Shown one piece after another: positions 1 to 8,053 of a stretch of DNA of 64,000 nucleotides. Location: the NCBI RefSeq assembly GCF_030817835.1, contig NZ_JAUSZR010000001.1, positions 744,001 through 808,000 of the forward strand, given 5' to 3'. The position numbers and the translations under genes were made by a program. Below the pieces are notes generated by a model. That model searched no databases. It saw nothing but the letters and a program-made list of their open reading frames with translations, and was not told the DNA's origin. This DNA is from Pseudarthrobacter sp. W1I19. GTDB lineage: Bacteria; Actinomycetota; Actinomycetes; Actinomycetales; Micrococcaceae. How positions within the stretch are numbered: the first letter of the stretch is position 1; each line of letters opens with the position of its first letter.

Positions 1-252
1 AAGGTTGCCTACGCCATGGCGCTGGCTGTTTTGCTGAGCGCCTTCGCGGCCGTGATGCTGTACCGGTACTTCAACATCCCGGCCTTTGGTCCGCTCCCTG
101 CCATGTATGAACCCGTATGGTTCTTCGAAAAGACGCTCAGCGCGGTGGCCGAAGGATTGGGAGCCGTGCTGGCCGCCATTGGCCTTGTCCGCGCGCCCGC
201 CAAACGGCGGGTGCATGGAGCGCCGGGGCCTGCGCGCGGACGTCCCGCCTGA
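1..252 (+). CDS. C-terminal part of a membrane protein (gene starts before the window)
   Basis: An open frame runs in from the left edge without a stop and ends in TGA at 252. The visible part is 83 residues. It contains one or two hydrophobic segments (roughly residues 5-22 and 45-60) and a basic, Arg/Pro-rich cytoplasmic-looking tail. An ATG at 16 is inside the frame, but no ribosome binding site precedes it, so the real start is probably upstream of the window. A strong terminator follows at 292-329. I do not recognise the family; function unknown. Confidence 0.55.
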   Translation, partial: KVAYAMALAVLLSAFAAVMLYRYFNIPAFGPLPAMYEPVWFFEKTLSAVAEGLGAVLAAIGLVRAPAKRRVHGAPGPARGRPA

Positions 253-291
253 GGTCCGGCAAGCGCTTGAGGTCCGCTTAAGGCAAGCAAC

Positions 292-329
292 GGGCGACGC
301 CGGCACCCGGGCAGGTGCCGGCGTCGCCC
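292..329. terminator. bidirectional rho-independent terminator
   Basis: A perfect 16-bp inverted repeat (GGGCGACGCCGGCACC at 292-307 against 314-329) has a 6-base loop and is followed on the plus strand by TTTGTTT. It separates the membrane-protein end at 252 from the convergent small gene ending at 339. Confidence 0.85.
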
Positions 330-338
330 TTTGTTTGC

Positions 339-626
339 CTAGCTGTTGTCCGGCTTGGCCAGGCTCTCGCTGTCCTCTTCCTTCGCTGGCTCGTCGGAGA
401 GACCCTGCGGCGTGAGGTCGAGGCCCTCGGTGTTCTCCGGCGCTTCCGGAGCCTCGCCCGTCTCAGCTGCTTTGGGAGCGCCCGTATCGTCCAGGGCAGG
501 GTTGGCACCTTCCACTCCGGTGGGGTCCTTGGTTCCGGAGCCCTCTTGTGCATTCAGCGGCGCGGTGCTGCTGGATCCCGTGTTGGTGGGGTCGTTCTCG
601 TCGATCTGGGTGGGCTCGTTCGTCAT
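339..626 (-). CDS. small acidic, disordered hypothetical protein
   Basis: The 95-residue protein begins MTNEPTQIDENDPTN and is very rich in Glu, Asp, Pro, Thr and Ser with no hydrophobic segment, so it should be unstructured and cytoplasmic. The ATG at 626 is chosen over upstream in-frame codons because GAGAGGACA precedes it at good spacing and the acidic composition begins there. Function unknown. It is transcribed towards the shared terminator at 292-329 and lies divergent from ackA. Confidence 0.65.
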   Translation of the reverse strand: MTNEPTQIDENDPTNTGSSSTAPLNAQEGSGTKDPTGVEGANPALDDTGAPKAAETGEAPEAPENTEGLDLTPQGLSDEPAKEEDSESLAKPDNS

Positions 627-698
627 GGAAATGTCCTCTCGCCGTGGTCCAGCCTGTCCGCCGACTCTAGGCACAGGCCGCGCCCATCCGCAAGGAAA

Positions 699-761
699 CC
701 GCGAGATGGCACTTGGCGGCAGTCCGGGTGGGCAACACTGCCGCGAAGTGCCATTTCGCGG
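699..761. repeat. REP-like imperfect palindrome, family C copy 1
   Basis: Two 25-base arms (699-723 and 737-761) match in 23 of 25 positions around a 13-base loop. The arm core is CCGCGAGATGGCACTTGGC. A related palindrome with the core CGCGAGATGACATTTGACGG lies at 57689-57749, so this is a dispersed element. It sits in the intergenic region upstream of ackA. Confidence 0.75.
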
Positions 762-833
762 CGGGGGACGGGGGAAGGTGGGACCCACATATAGTGGGAT
801 TGAACTGCAGAAGCCAGGCTCAGGAGGCCCCGC

Positions 834-2000
834 ATGCTCGTGCTCGTCATCAATTCCGGCTCATCCTCCCTCAAGTACCAGGTGCGTGACGTCGCCGCAG
901 GGAGCGTCCTCACCGAGGGGCTGATCGAAAAGATCGGCATGGGCAACGGTGGCGACGGTGACGGCGAAATCGAGGGCCCGCGGGATCACGCCGAGGCGCT
1001 GGAACAGGTGGACGCCGCCATCCACCAGGAGCTGGGCGACCTGGAGCTGGCCGCCGTCGGGCACCGGGTGGTGCACGGCGGCGAGCGGTTCGCCGAGCCG
1101 GTGCTGATCGACAACGAGATCACCCGCGCCATCGAGCGGCTCAACCCGCTGGCGCCGCTGCACAACCCTGCCAACGTGCTGGGCATCCGTGCCATCACCA
1201 AGAAGTGGCCAAAAATGCCGCAGGTGGCCGTGTTTGATACCGCCTTCCACCGCACCCTCCCCGAGCACGCATGGCGCTATGCCGTCCCGGACGAGCTGTA
1301 CACCAACCACGGCATCCGCCGCTACGGCTTCCACGGGACATCACATGAGTACGTCACCCGCCGCGCTGCCGCGTTGCTGGACCTCCCGGTCAACGAGTTC
1401 GACGGCGTCATCGCCCACCTGGGCAACGGCGCCTCCGTCACGGCCATCCGGGGCGGCCACTCCGTGGACACCTCCATGGGCTTCACCCCGCTGGAGGGCC
1501 TGGTGATGGGTACCCGCTCGGGCGACCTGGACCCGTCCATCCTGGTGTTCCTCGGCCGGGCAGGATGGAGCCCCGAGGACATCGACACCATGCTGAACCG
1601 GGAATCGGGGCTGAAGGGCCTGGCCGGCAACAACGACATGCGCTCGGTGGTGGAGGCGGCCGAGGCCGGCGACGGAAAGGCGGCAACCGCGCTCGCCGTC
1701 ACGTCCTACCGGCTCGCCAAATACATCGGCGGCTACCACGTGGCTGTGGGCGGGGCCAAGGCATTGGTGTTCACCGCGGGAATCGGCGAGAACTCGCACC
1801 AGTTCCGCGCCCTGGTCGCCGAGAAGCTGGGGGCCTTGGGTGTGCAGCTCGACGCCGGACTGAACGCTGAGCGGTCCAAGGAACCGCGCGTGATTTCCAC
1901 GCCGCAGTCCGGCCTCCCCGTCCTGGTGGTGCCCACGGACGAGGAACGGGCCATCGCGGAGGCGACGGCCGCCGTCGTGGGATCTGGGTCCACCCAGTAG
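834..2000 (+). CDS. ackA: acetate kinase
   Basis: AckA converts acetyl phosphate and ADP to acetate and ATP (and the reverse) in the cytoplasm. The 388-residue protein has the family hallmarks in order: N-terminal NSGSSSLKYQ phosphate loop, VGHRVVHGG, RYGFHGTSH, HLGNGASV, DTSMGFTPLEG followed by GTRSGDLDP, and TAGIGEN near the C-terminus. Length is normal. The ATG at 834 follows CAGGAGGCCCCGC, a good ribosome binding site. The usual partner pta is not in the window unless it lies just outside. The GNAT gene follows after 3 bases and is probably co-transcribed. Confidence 0.97.
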   Translation: MLVLVINSGSSSLKYQVRDVAAGSVLTEGLIEKIGMGNGGDGDGEIEGPRDHAEALEQVDAAIHQELGDLELAAVGHRVVHGGERFAEPVLIDNEITRAIERLNPLAPLHNPANVLGIRAITKKWPKMPQVAVFDTAFHRTLPEHAWRYAVPDELYTNHGIRRYGFHGTSHEYVTRRAAALLDLPVNEFDGVIAHLGNGASVTAIRGGHSVDTSMGFTPLEGLVMGTRSGDLDPSILVFLGRAGWSPEDIDTMLNRESGLKGLAGNNDMRSVVEAAEAGDGKAATALAVTSYRLAKYIGGYHVAVGGAKALVFTAGIGENSHQFRALVAEKLGALGVQLDAGLNAERSKEPRVISTPQSGLPVLVVPTDEERAIAEATAAVVGSGSTQ

Positions 2001-2003
2001 CCC

Positions 2004-2591
2004 ATGCCGCACATCACCCTGCCGATCCGTACGGAGCGGCTCATCCTGCGCCGCTTTGAGGGCCGGGACCTTGACGACTTCCACGCCTACCATTCGCTGC
2101 CCGAAACCGCCCGGTTCCTGCCCGGCCCGGCCAAGACGTACACGGAGTCCATGGAGCGGGTGGGCCGGTATGCCAACTTCGTCTTCGAAAAGGAGGGGGA
2201 CTGGGTGGCGCTGGCCATCGAGGCCTGCGGTGAGCCCGGGCTTCAGGGCGAGGTGGTGCTGAAGTGGCTGCCCGGGAATGGCCAGGGTGAAGTGGGCTGG
2301 AGCCTGGCGCCGGGTGCCAGGGGCAAAGGCTACGCCACGGAAGCTGCTGAGGCGATGCTTCGGCTGGGTTTCGAGGAGCTGGGCATGCACCGGATCGAGG
2401 CGCGGCTGGATGAGCTCAACACAGCCTCCGCAGAACTCTGCCGGCGGTTGGGCATGCGGCAGGAAGCGCGGCACGTGGACAAGTGGCACTACAAAGGCCA
2501 GTGGGCCACCGAGCTGGTCTACGCGGTCCTCGCTGACGAGTGGCGTGTGACCCGGTCCCTCAAGCGGCTGCAGCAAAAGACTGGTGGTTGA
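2004..2591 (+). CDS. GNAT-family N-acetyltransferase (RimJ/RimL type)
   Basis: A 195-residue protein of the acetyl-CoA-dependent N-acetyltransferase fold. It opens with IRTERLILRRFEGRDLDDF, typical of the RimJ/RimL subgroup. The acetyl-CoA loop is at about residues 105-115 (PGARGKGYATEAAEAML), followed by LGMHRIEARLDELN and a SAELCRRLGM helix. The substrate cannot be predicted; ribosomal-protein or small-molecule amines are usual for the family. It starts 3 bases after ackA. Its TGA stop (2589-2591) lies inside the left arm of a REP element, so the last residues may have been altered by that insertion. Confidence 0.85.
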   Translation: MPHITLPIRTERLILRRFEGRDLDDFHAYHSLPETARFLPGPAKTYTESMERVGRYANFVFEKEGDWVALAIEACGEPGLQGEVVLKWLPGNGQGEVGWSLAPGARGKGYATEAAEAMLRLGFEELGMHRIEARLDELNTASAELCRRLGMRQEARHVDKWHYKGQWATELVYAVLADEWRVTRSLKRLQQKTGG

Positions 2592-2656
2592 GCCTGTCGA
2601 AACCCCGCTTGGTTTCGACAGGCTCAACCACTGGGTCCGGGCTCAACCACCGGCTT
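2584..2656. repeat. REP element, family A (TGGTTGAGCCTGTCGAAACC)
   Basis: A perfect 21-bp inverted repeat (arms 2584-2604 and 2611-2631, core GTGGTTGAGCCTGTCGAAAC) with a 6-base loop is followed by a partial third copy of GGCTCAACCACC at 2639-2656. The left arm supplies the stop codon of the GNAT gene. Between convergent genes it could also act as a terminator. Related copies are at 44267-44306 and 46491-46539. Confidence 0.85.
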
Positions 2657-2668
2657 TCGTGGGAGCGC

Positions 2669-3865
2669 CTAGGCCCGCCCTTTGAGGATCATGTTCCAGT
2701 ACACCTGCGGGAAGATGTCCCGGTCCACCACCCAGGACAGCCTGCTCTCGTTCCAGGTGGGGATCCGGGGGACGGTGGGCATGGGCCGGTAGCGGTCGTC
2801 GAACTCGGCGAACACCACCGTGTTCCGGGAGACCGTGAAGGGGCACACCGAGTAGCCGTTGTATTTGGCCGGCAGCGGCTTGCCTTTCCGGGCAGCCACC
2901 AGGTTCTTGGCCAGCACCTTGGTTTGTTTGCGCAGTGCCCCGCCGGACTTGGAGTTGGTGGTCCCGGCAGCGTCGCCCAGGGACCAGACGTTCGCAAACC
3001 GGATGTGCCGCAGGGTCTGCCGGTCCACCTCTACAAAACCGCCGGCGTCACCGGGAGAGGGCAGTGCTGTTGCCTTGAGCCAGTCCGGCGCTGACTGCGG
3101 CGGGACACCGTTGAGGACGTCGTAGTGCAGGTTCTCCTCACCCCCGGACTCGATGTTGCGGATGGTAGCCAGCTGCCCCGTCGGGTCCACTGACACCAGT
3201 TCGCTGTTGGTCCGCAGTTCGATGCCGTACTCGGCGATCTTGCGGTCCAGCTCCCGGTCCACCTCCGGCACCCCGAATACCGTGGGATAGGGCTGGACCA
3301 TCACCACCCGGATCCGGTCCAGCACGCCCTGCGCCTTCCAGTAGTCGCAGGCCAGGTACATGGGCTTCTGCGCCGCGCCGCCGCACTTGATGGGGCCGGC
3401 AGGCATGGTAAAGAGGGCGGTGCCGGATTCCAGCCCGCTCAGCAGGGTCCACGCCTTGGGTGCCAGCTCGAACTCGTAGTGCGAGGCGCCGTGTGGTGAA
3501 TGGACGGCTTCGGCAAGGCCGGGCACTGCTTCCCAGTCATACTGCAGGCCCGGGCACACCACCAGCTGCCCGTACGCCACGGTGGCACCAGACTGAAGGG
3601 TCACGGTGTTCGAGTCCGTGTCCACGCCGGCAGCGGCGTCCCGGATCCAGGTGACGCCCTCCGGAATCAGCTGTTCCTGGGGCCGGATTGCCTCCTTGGC
3701 CGAGGCCCTGCCCCCGGCGATGTGCGAGAACAGGGGCTGGTAGAGATGGTGGTCCCGGGGTTCGACGATGGCCACGTCTTTGACGCCGTACCGCTCCAGC
3801 CGGGCGGCGAGGGAGATGCCCGCGTTGCCGCCGCCGATGATGACAACCTCGTGCTGGGCCGCCAC
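2669..3865 (-). CDS. sulfide:quinone oxidoreductase-like FAD flavoprotein
   Basis: The family oxidises sulfide and passes electrons to the membrane quinone pool. The 398-residue protein has an N-terminal FAD-binding Rossmann motif (VVIIGGGNAGISLA, residues 7-20) and a second flavin motif, ANVWSLGDAAG, near 292. The redox cysteines expected for the SQRDL-like branch are visible: Cys161 in PIKCGGAAQKPMYL and Cys341 in YSVCPFT. The C-terminus carries the FAEFDDRYRPMPT segment typical of the group. It starts 4 bases after the DUF2945 stop and is probably co-transcribed. Sulfide use is family inference; persulfide handling is possible. Confidence 0.88.
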   Translation of the reverse strand: MAAQHEVVIIGGGNAGISLAARLERYGVKDVAIVEPRDHHLYQPLFSHIAGGRASAKEAIRPQEQLIPEGVTWIRDAAAGVDTDSNTVTLQSGATVAYGQLVVCPGLQYDWEAVPGLAEAVHSPHGASHYEFELAPKAWTLLSGLESGTALFTMPAGPIKCGGAAQKPMYLACDYWKAQGVLDRIRVVMVQPYPTVFGVPEVDRELDRKIAEYGIELRTNSELVSVDPTGQLATIRNIESGGEENLHYDVLNGVPPQSAPDWLKATALPSPGDAGGFVEVDRQTLRHIRFANVWSLGDAAGTTNSKSGGALRKQTKVLAKNLVAARKGKPLPAKYNGYSVCPFTVSRNTVVFAEFDDRYRPMPTVPRIPTWNESRLSWVVDRDIFPQVYWNMILKGRA

Positions 3866-3869
3866 CGGA

Positions 3870-4076
3870 CTACTTCTTCTCGGTCAGGGCCGAGGCTTTG
3901 TGGGCCGCGCGTGCTCCGGTCTTCGCGGACTCCACCACATACTGGGGCTCGTCCTCACTGGCACGGTGGGTATGGCCGTCCAGCTCGAAGTCGCTGGTTT
4001 TCTTCTCGACGATCCTGCCGTGCGTCTTGCCCTGCGGCGTATTCCATTCCACGGAGGTTCCCTTGCTCAAAGACAT
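3870..4076 (-). CDS. DUF2945 (hypervirulence-associated TUDOR-domain) protein
   Basis: A 68-residue basic protein starting MSLSKGTSVEWNTPQGKT. The pattern of G-x-x-V-x-W followed by a short strand, GRIVEKKT and an ASEDEPQYVVES tail fits the DUF2945/TUDOR-like SH3 barrel family. These small domains are common next to stress genes but have no assigned reaction. AGGAGAGCAG precedes the ATG. It is the first gene of a two-gene unit with the sulfide:quinone oxidoreductase. Confidence 0.8.
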   Translation of the reverse strand: MSLSKGTSVEWNTPQGKTHGRIVEKKTSDFELDGHTHRASEDEPQYVVESAKTGARAAHKASALTEKK

Positions 4077-4084
4077 CTGCTCTC

Positions 4085-6538
4085 CTAGCTGGGGTTTGCG
4101 GTCGGCTGGGGTTCCACGGCGGGGGCCGTGCCCCCAGTATCCGCCGTTGGGACCGGCGTCTCAACGGGGATGTACGACGGCGGTGCGTCACCAGGGGCGG
4201 GCTGAATCGCAGGGACGGTGGGAACGGCAGTCCCTGCCGGCGCGGGTGCTTCGGCCCCCGTGCCTGAGCCGGGAGCGGACGGCCCCGGTGCGGGAAGTCC
4301 GGGTTCGCCCGGCGTGGTTGCCGCTGGCGTTCCGCCCGGCGTGCCCGTGGACGCGGATGTTCCGGACGATGGATTGTTCGCGGCGCCTGCGTCGGCCCTG
4401 ATAATGGCCGTGATCTGCTCCTTGTAGGCTGCGAGCCGGCCCTGGATGTCCGAGAGCGGCACGTTCCGGATGTTCCGGCCGTACTCTGCGATCTCGGCCC
4501 AGAGCGCCTGGAGCGATGCCATGCTGTCGTCCGTCAGCGGCCCGTCCAGGGTGAGGACCAGTTGGCTGGCGAGGGCGTAGGTGAGGCATTCAAAGCAGTT
4601 GTAGTTTGCAACCGCGGACAGGTTCTCGGGCACGATGACGTCCGCCTGCCCAACAATGAGGACCACCTGGAATCCCACTGCCACGGCCGCGCAGCCTGCG
4701 CAGCTGGCAAAGGCGTAGGCCTCATTCCGGGTATCCACGGGTTCGCCGTCCTCGGCCCATACCAGCGCAAAGGCCACACTGTAGGTCACGGAACCATCGG
4801 TGGTGTTCACCGCCAGCGCCTGGTTGCCGCCCTCGCGGGGAGCCGCGGGCCGGTCGAACGGGAACACCCACGACGGCGCGGCCAAGTTGCCGGATCCAGC
4901 CGCGGAACCAGCCGGCGAACCAGCTGACGAACCAGCAGTGGAACCCTGAACGGGAACCAGCACCATGGCCAGTTGCGGGTTCTCCCGGGTTGGCGTCGCG
5001 GCTCCTGCCGGCCAGAGCGCAACCGTCCTGCCGCTGCCGCCCTCACGAAGGGCCGTGCCCGCCATGGGCAGGATGGACGCGGAGGCATCAGCCAGCGTGC
5101 CGCGTTCATAGGGCTGGACCGGACGGTACGTCCCGCCGTCGGGCCACCAAGCCCAGGCCAGCCCGGCCAGCAATGCTGCCACGGCACCCATGGCAGCGGT
5201 GCGCTGCACAAACCTGCCGCGTGTCTTCTGCCAGAGCCCGGTGACCAGCTGCCGCAGGAGACGGAACAGAATGTAGAGCATGCCCACCGTGGGCAGGGCA
5301 ACGGCGGCGATGGCCAGGGCGCGCACGGCAGCGCCGGCAAGGTCGCCGTCGGAAAGGCTCTGGTTGAGCATCGCCTGCTGTTTGGCGCCGCTGCCCCAGG
5401 CGGTGGCGAGCAGCCGCGGGAGCGAGACCACCATCATGGCCAGGCTGAAGATCAGCAGTGGCACGGTGACCAGCACCCACAGCGTCACCACGGCACGCGC
5501 CCAGGGCTTGAGGACTTTGTTTTCCGGCCGGCCCCACCGCCACGGGAGCAGGCCGAGCAGGACCGGCTTGATGCGCTGGAAGAGGTCCGGGACTCCGGTG
5601 GCATCTGCCAGGATGTGGTAGCCGTCGAACCGGACCAGCGGCAGCAGCTGCCGGACCATCTGCAGGATTTGCGTGACCACCACCAGCAGCAGCGCGTCGA
5701 AGCCGGTGGCCCACCACAGCGCCATGATGGCCACCGCAACGATGGCGTTGAAATACAGTCCGCCCAGGTCCGTGCGGAGCCTGCCGCCGCGGCCCAGCCG
5801 GTATGAATCGGTGACGTCCGTGAAGAACGCCGGCCAGATCAGGTAAAGACCGGTCCCCATGGCGCCGGGGGTGGCGCCGCCTTTGCGCGCGGCGGCTGCG
5901 TGCCCGAATTCGTGGAAGCCGGCGGACAGGATGGTGACGGCAAGGATCAGCAGGAGCAGGACAGGGTTGTCGAACGCCTGGTGGGTCGCCGAGCCCAGCC
6001 CCTTCACCATCAGCACCCACCAGCACGAGGCGAGGAACGCCGCCGTCACTCCCACCACAATCAGCGGGTGGAAGAGGACGGCGAAGGGCGCGGTGATCCT
6101 GCGGGTGCGTTCCGGGTCTGTCACTGTGTAACGGAAACGCATGCCGAGCAGGGGGTCGGCCTTGCGCACCTCGGGTTGTGTCCCGTCTGCCAGCCGGAGC
6201 AGGCCAAGCGGCAGCAGTTGGGAATCCATCAGCGTGCGCACGTTATTGGCGCTGATCAGTCTTCCTGACGCCGCACTGGCATGCTCCGCGATGTCCTCCA
6301 CGGTCCGGCTGCCGTCCACCGCCTCCAGCACCGCGAACAGCAGCGGCGTCAGCTGGAGGGTCTGGCCATCCCCGCGGCGGACCAGCGAAGGGGGTTCCCG
6401 GTAGCCGGATCCCTGGGACCGTCCGATGAGCTGGACGCCATCGGCCCGGGCAGGGACCGGCAGTTGGTGCCCGGCCAGGGGCGCAGCAGACGACGGCGGG
6501 CCGGCCTGGGGGCGCGGCCCACCGGTGGTGTGGGTCAT
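4085..6538 (-). CDS. membrane M50-type zinc metalloprotease with N-terminal PqqD/RRE-like domain
   Basis: Residues about 45-120 read as a PqqD/RiPP-recognition winged helix (LQLTPLLFAVLEAVDGSRTV, then EDIAEHAS, and LLPLGLLRL at the end). After transmembrane segments near 150-205 comes the HExxH zinc site H209-E210-F-G-H213, and a second M50 motif with D305-G-Y-H308 in a following membrane region. Further transmembrane segments lie near 350-380, 405-428 and 448-466. The C-terminal half is a Ser/Ala/Gly linker, then a conserved-looking domain with two CxxC pairs (C613/C616 and C648/C651), then a Pro/Ala/Thr-rich tail, presumably outside the membrane. It resembles YydH-like putative peptide zinc metalloproteases. 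The gene starts 6 bases after the 235-residue repetitive protein, so the two are probably translationally coupled. The substrate is inferred, not shown. Confidence 0.82.
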   Translation of the reverse strand: MTHTTGGPRPQAGPPSSAAPLAGHQLPVPARADGVQLIGRSQGSGYREPPSLVRRGDGQTLQLTPLLFAVLEAVDGSRTVEDIAEHASAASGRLISANNVRTLMDSQLLPLGLLRLADGTQPEVRKADPLLGMRFRYTVTDPERTRRITAPFAVLFHPLIVVGVTAAFLASCWWVLMVKGLGSATHQAFDNPVLLLLILAVTILSAGFHEFGHAAAARKGGATPGAMGTGLYLIWPAFFTDVTDSYRLGRGGRLRTDLGGLYFNAIVAVAIMALWWATGFDALLLVVVTQILQMVRQLLPLVRFDGYHILADATGVPDLFQRIKPVLLGLLPWRWGRPENKVLKPWARAVVTLWVLVTVPLLIFSLAMMVVSLPRLLATAWGSGAKQQAMLNQSLSDGDLAGAAVRALAIAAVALPTVGMLYILFRLLRQLVTGLWQKTRGRFVQRTAAMGAVAALLAGLAWAWWPDGGTYRPVQPYERGTLADASASILPMAGTALREGGSGRTVALWPAGAATPTRENPQLAMVLVPVQGSTAGSSAGSPAGSAAGSGNLAAPSWVFPFDRPAAPREGGNQALAVNTTDGSVTYSVAFALVWAEDGEPVDTRNEAYAFASCAGCAAVAVGFQVVLIVGQADVIVPENLSAVANYNCFECLTYALASQLVLTLDGPLTDDSMASLQALWAEIAEYGRNIRNVPLSDIQGRLAAYKEQITAIIRADAGAANNPSSGTSASTGTPGGTPAATTPGEPGLPAPGPSAPGSGTGAEAPAPAGTAVPTVPAIQPAPGDAPPSYIPVETPVPTADTGGTAPAVEPQPTANPS

Positions 6539-6544
6539 CTGTGT

Positions 6545-7252
6545 TTACTGTTCGAGGTCGGACTGCTGGTCTGCAGTGGCGTTGGCTGCGCCCTCGATGT
6601 GCTGCGTGATCAGTGCGTCCTGGTCCGCCACGGCATAGGCCTGGCTGCCGATCGATCCGATGTTGGCCGCGACGGCTGCGTCGATCGGTGCGGCCACATT
6701 GGCGTTGGCTGCCACGGCTCCGTTGATCGGCGCGGCGATGTCCGCGTCGGCCGCCAGGTCCACATTGACGTTGAGCAGGTCCCCGTCGAGCGCTGCGGCG
6801 GGATCCACCGGCACAGCGCCAACATCGGGCAGGGCTTCGCCCAGGCCGCCGTCGGCTGCTGTACCGGTGCCATCCGTGCCGGTGGTGGTGCCCGCGGTAC
6901 CTGTCGTGCCGTCGTCGATGGTGTCGTTGCCCTGGTCAATGACGCTGTCCTGCGTGGACTCGGCGTTGGCGTCGGCCACGATGCCCTGATCAATCATGAC
7001 CCCCTGGTCCGCCAGCGCCTGCGCCTCGGAGCCGAAGGAGAGGATATTGGCCGAGGCGGCCGCGTCGATGGGGGCCGCCACGTTGGCGTTGGCCGCAACG
7101 GCAAGGTCGATGGGCGCTGCCGCGTCGATACCCAGATCCAGGTCCGCATTCAGGTCAAGGACAGAGGCCACTTCCTTGTCCGGCAAAGCCGTGGCCTGCT
7201 CTGCGATCAGTTCGTCGTTGGTCAAGGGACGCATTTCCTGTTCCATGCTCAC
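6545..7252 (-). CDS. Ala/Asn-rich protein with duplicated module, candidate substrate of the adjacent M50 protease
   Basis: A 235-residue, Cys-free acidic protein with no signal peptide. A short leader-like N-terminus (LTNDELIAEQATALPDKEVA) is followed by two homologous modules, about residues 33-91 and 159-219. They share an identical 15-residue block AVAANANVAAPIDAA (51-65 and 179-193) and then an S-GS-A-A-ADQ-I-Q-I pattern. A Gly/Thr/Asp-rich linker separates them. GTG at 7252 is preferred because GTGGAGG precedes it by 6 bases; an ATG two codons later (7246) is the alternative. It is followed after 6 bases by the RRE-M50 gene. An AGTAA-N6-TTACC palindrome lies 63 bp upstream. The role as precursor or processed substrate is inference. 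Confidence 0.72.
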   Translation of the reverse strand: MSMEQEMRPLTNDELIAEQATALPDKEVASVLDLNADLDLGIDAAAPIDLAVAANANVAAPIDAAASANILSFGSEAQALADQGVMIDQGIVADANAESTQDSVIDQGNDTIDDGTTGTAGTTTGTDGTGTAADGGLGEALPDVGAVPVDPAAALDGDLLNVNVDLAADADIAAPINGAVAANANVAAPIDAAVAANIGSIGSQAYAVADQDALITQHIEGAANATADQQSDLEQ

Positions 7253-7314
7253 TCAAAACCTCCACATGCGGCGCCGGTTAACCTGCCCCCAGCGGGCAGC
7301 CGGCGCCAGACAAT

Positions 7315-7330
7315 AGTAAGCATGATTACC
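7315..7330. promoter_or_regulatory. AGTAA-N6-TTACC palindrome (shared motif copy a)
   Basis: AGTAAGCATGATTACC lies between the divergent repetitive-protein gene (63 bp from its GTG) and the SRPBCC gene (207 bp away). It is one of five similar palindromes in the window, the others at 30172, 35821, 42847 and 57831. The binding factor is unknown. Confidence 0.5.
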
Positions 7331-7536
7331 TTCTTTGGGTACCGGGCAGCGGCGGCCAGCGTCATATTGCTGCTGTTCAAGCCGTCTGCAGGCATCAGGG
7401 CAGGCCTCCGGGGTAGGGCGGCCTGCCCCTCCCGAAGGCATTGACAGTGGCGGACGGCGGGTCCACTCTGGCGCTGTGCCTGCCATTGTGCCGGCAAAGC
7501 CGTGCCGGCATCAGGTGCCTTTCAAAGGAGACTGCA

Positions 7537-7989
7537 GTGCCTGTTGTAGAAGAAAGTGTTGTCATCGCCCGGCCGCCGCAGGAGGTTTTCGAGTTTCTGT
7601 CCAGATTCGAAAACATCGCCGTCTACGATTCCTCCGTCACCTCGTCCGGACAGGTCGGGGACGGTCCTGTCGGGATGGGTTCCCGGGGGCGCGGAACCAG
7701 CAAAATCATGGGGCAGCAGTTCGACTGGGTTGTGGAAGTTACCGAGTTCGATCCGCCCCGGCGCATGGTGTCCCGTTCGGTCGAGGGCAAGCTGGACTTC
7801 ACCGTGACGTTCACGCTCGAACCGGCCGACGGCGGTACGCGCGTCACCCAGAGAATCGACGCCGCGTCCGGCCTGGGCGGGGTCTTTGGCAAGCTGGCGG
7901 ACGCGCTGGTGGCACGGGCGCAGGGGAGGACGGTCCGGGCCAATCTCGAGACCCTGGCCGAGTGGCTGGCGGAGCACCCGCAGGGCTGA
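7537..7989 (+). CDS. SRPBCC-fold (START/polyketide cyclase-like) protein
   Basis: A 150-residue helix-grip protein. It begins VVEESVVIARPPQEVFEFLSRF, the usual first strand and helix of SRPBCC proteins, and has FTVTFTLEPADGGTRVTQRI before a long C-terminal helix. These proteins bind hydrophobic ligands or act as stress-related carriers; no specific ligand can be read here. The start is set at GTG 7537 because AAAGGAG precedes it by 6 bases. The open frame continues upstream to 7441, but that stretch is not family-like. Confidence 0.82.
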   Translation: MPVVEESVVIARPPQEVFEFLSRFENIAVYDSSVTSSGQVGDGPVGMGSRGRGTSKIMGQQFDWVVEVTEFDPPRRMVSRSVEGKLDFTVTFTLEPADGGTRVTQRIDAASGLGGVFGKLADALVARAQGRTVRANLETLAEWLAEHPQG

Positions 7990-8023
7990 AGCGACTGCCG
8001 TGCGTGGGGCAAAAGGCAGGCGT

Positions 8024-8048
8024 CGACGGCGGGGCGCGCCCGCCGTCG
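8024..8048. terminator. bidirectional terminator hairpin
   Basis: A perfect 10-bp GC-rich stem (CGACGGCGGG at 8024-8033 and CCCGCCGTCG at 8039-8048) with a 5-base loop lies between the convergent SRPBCC gene and the S9 peptidase. No clear U-tract follows, as is common in actinobacteria. Confidence 0.65.
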
Positions 8049-8053
8049 TACGC

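Noticed and set aside
1341..2627. 428-residue minus-strand ORF opposite ackA and the GNAT gene
   Set aside because: Antisense shadow of two well-supported genes; no family-like sequence and caused by high third-position GC.
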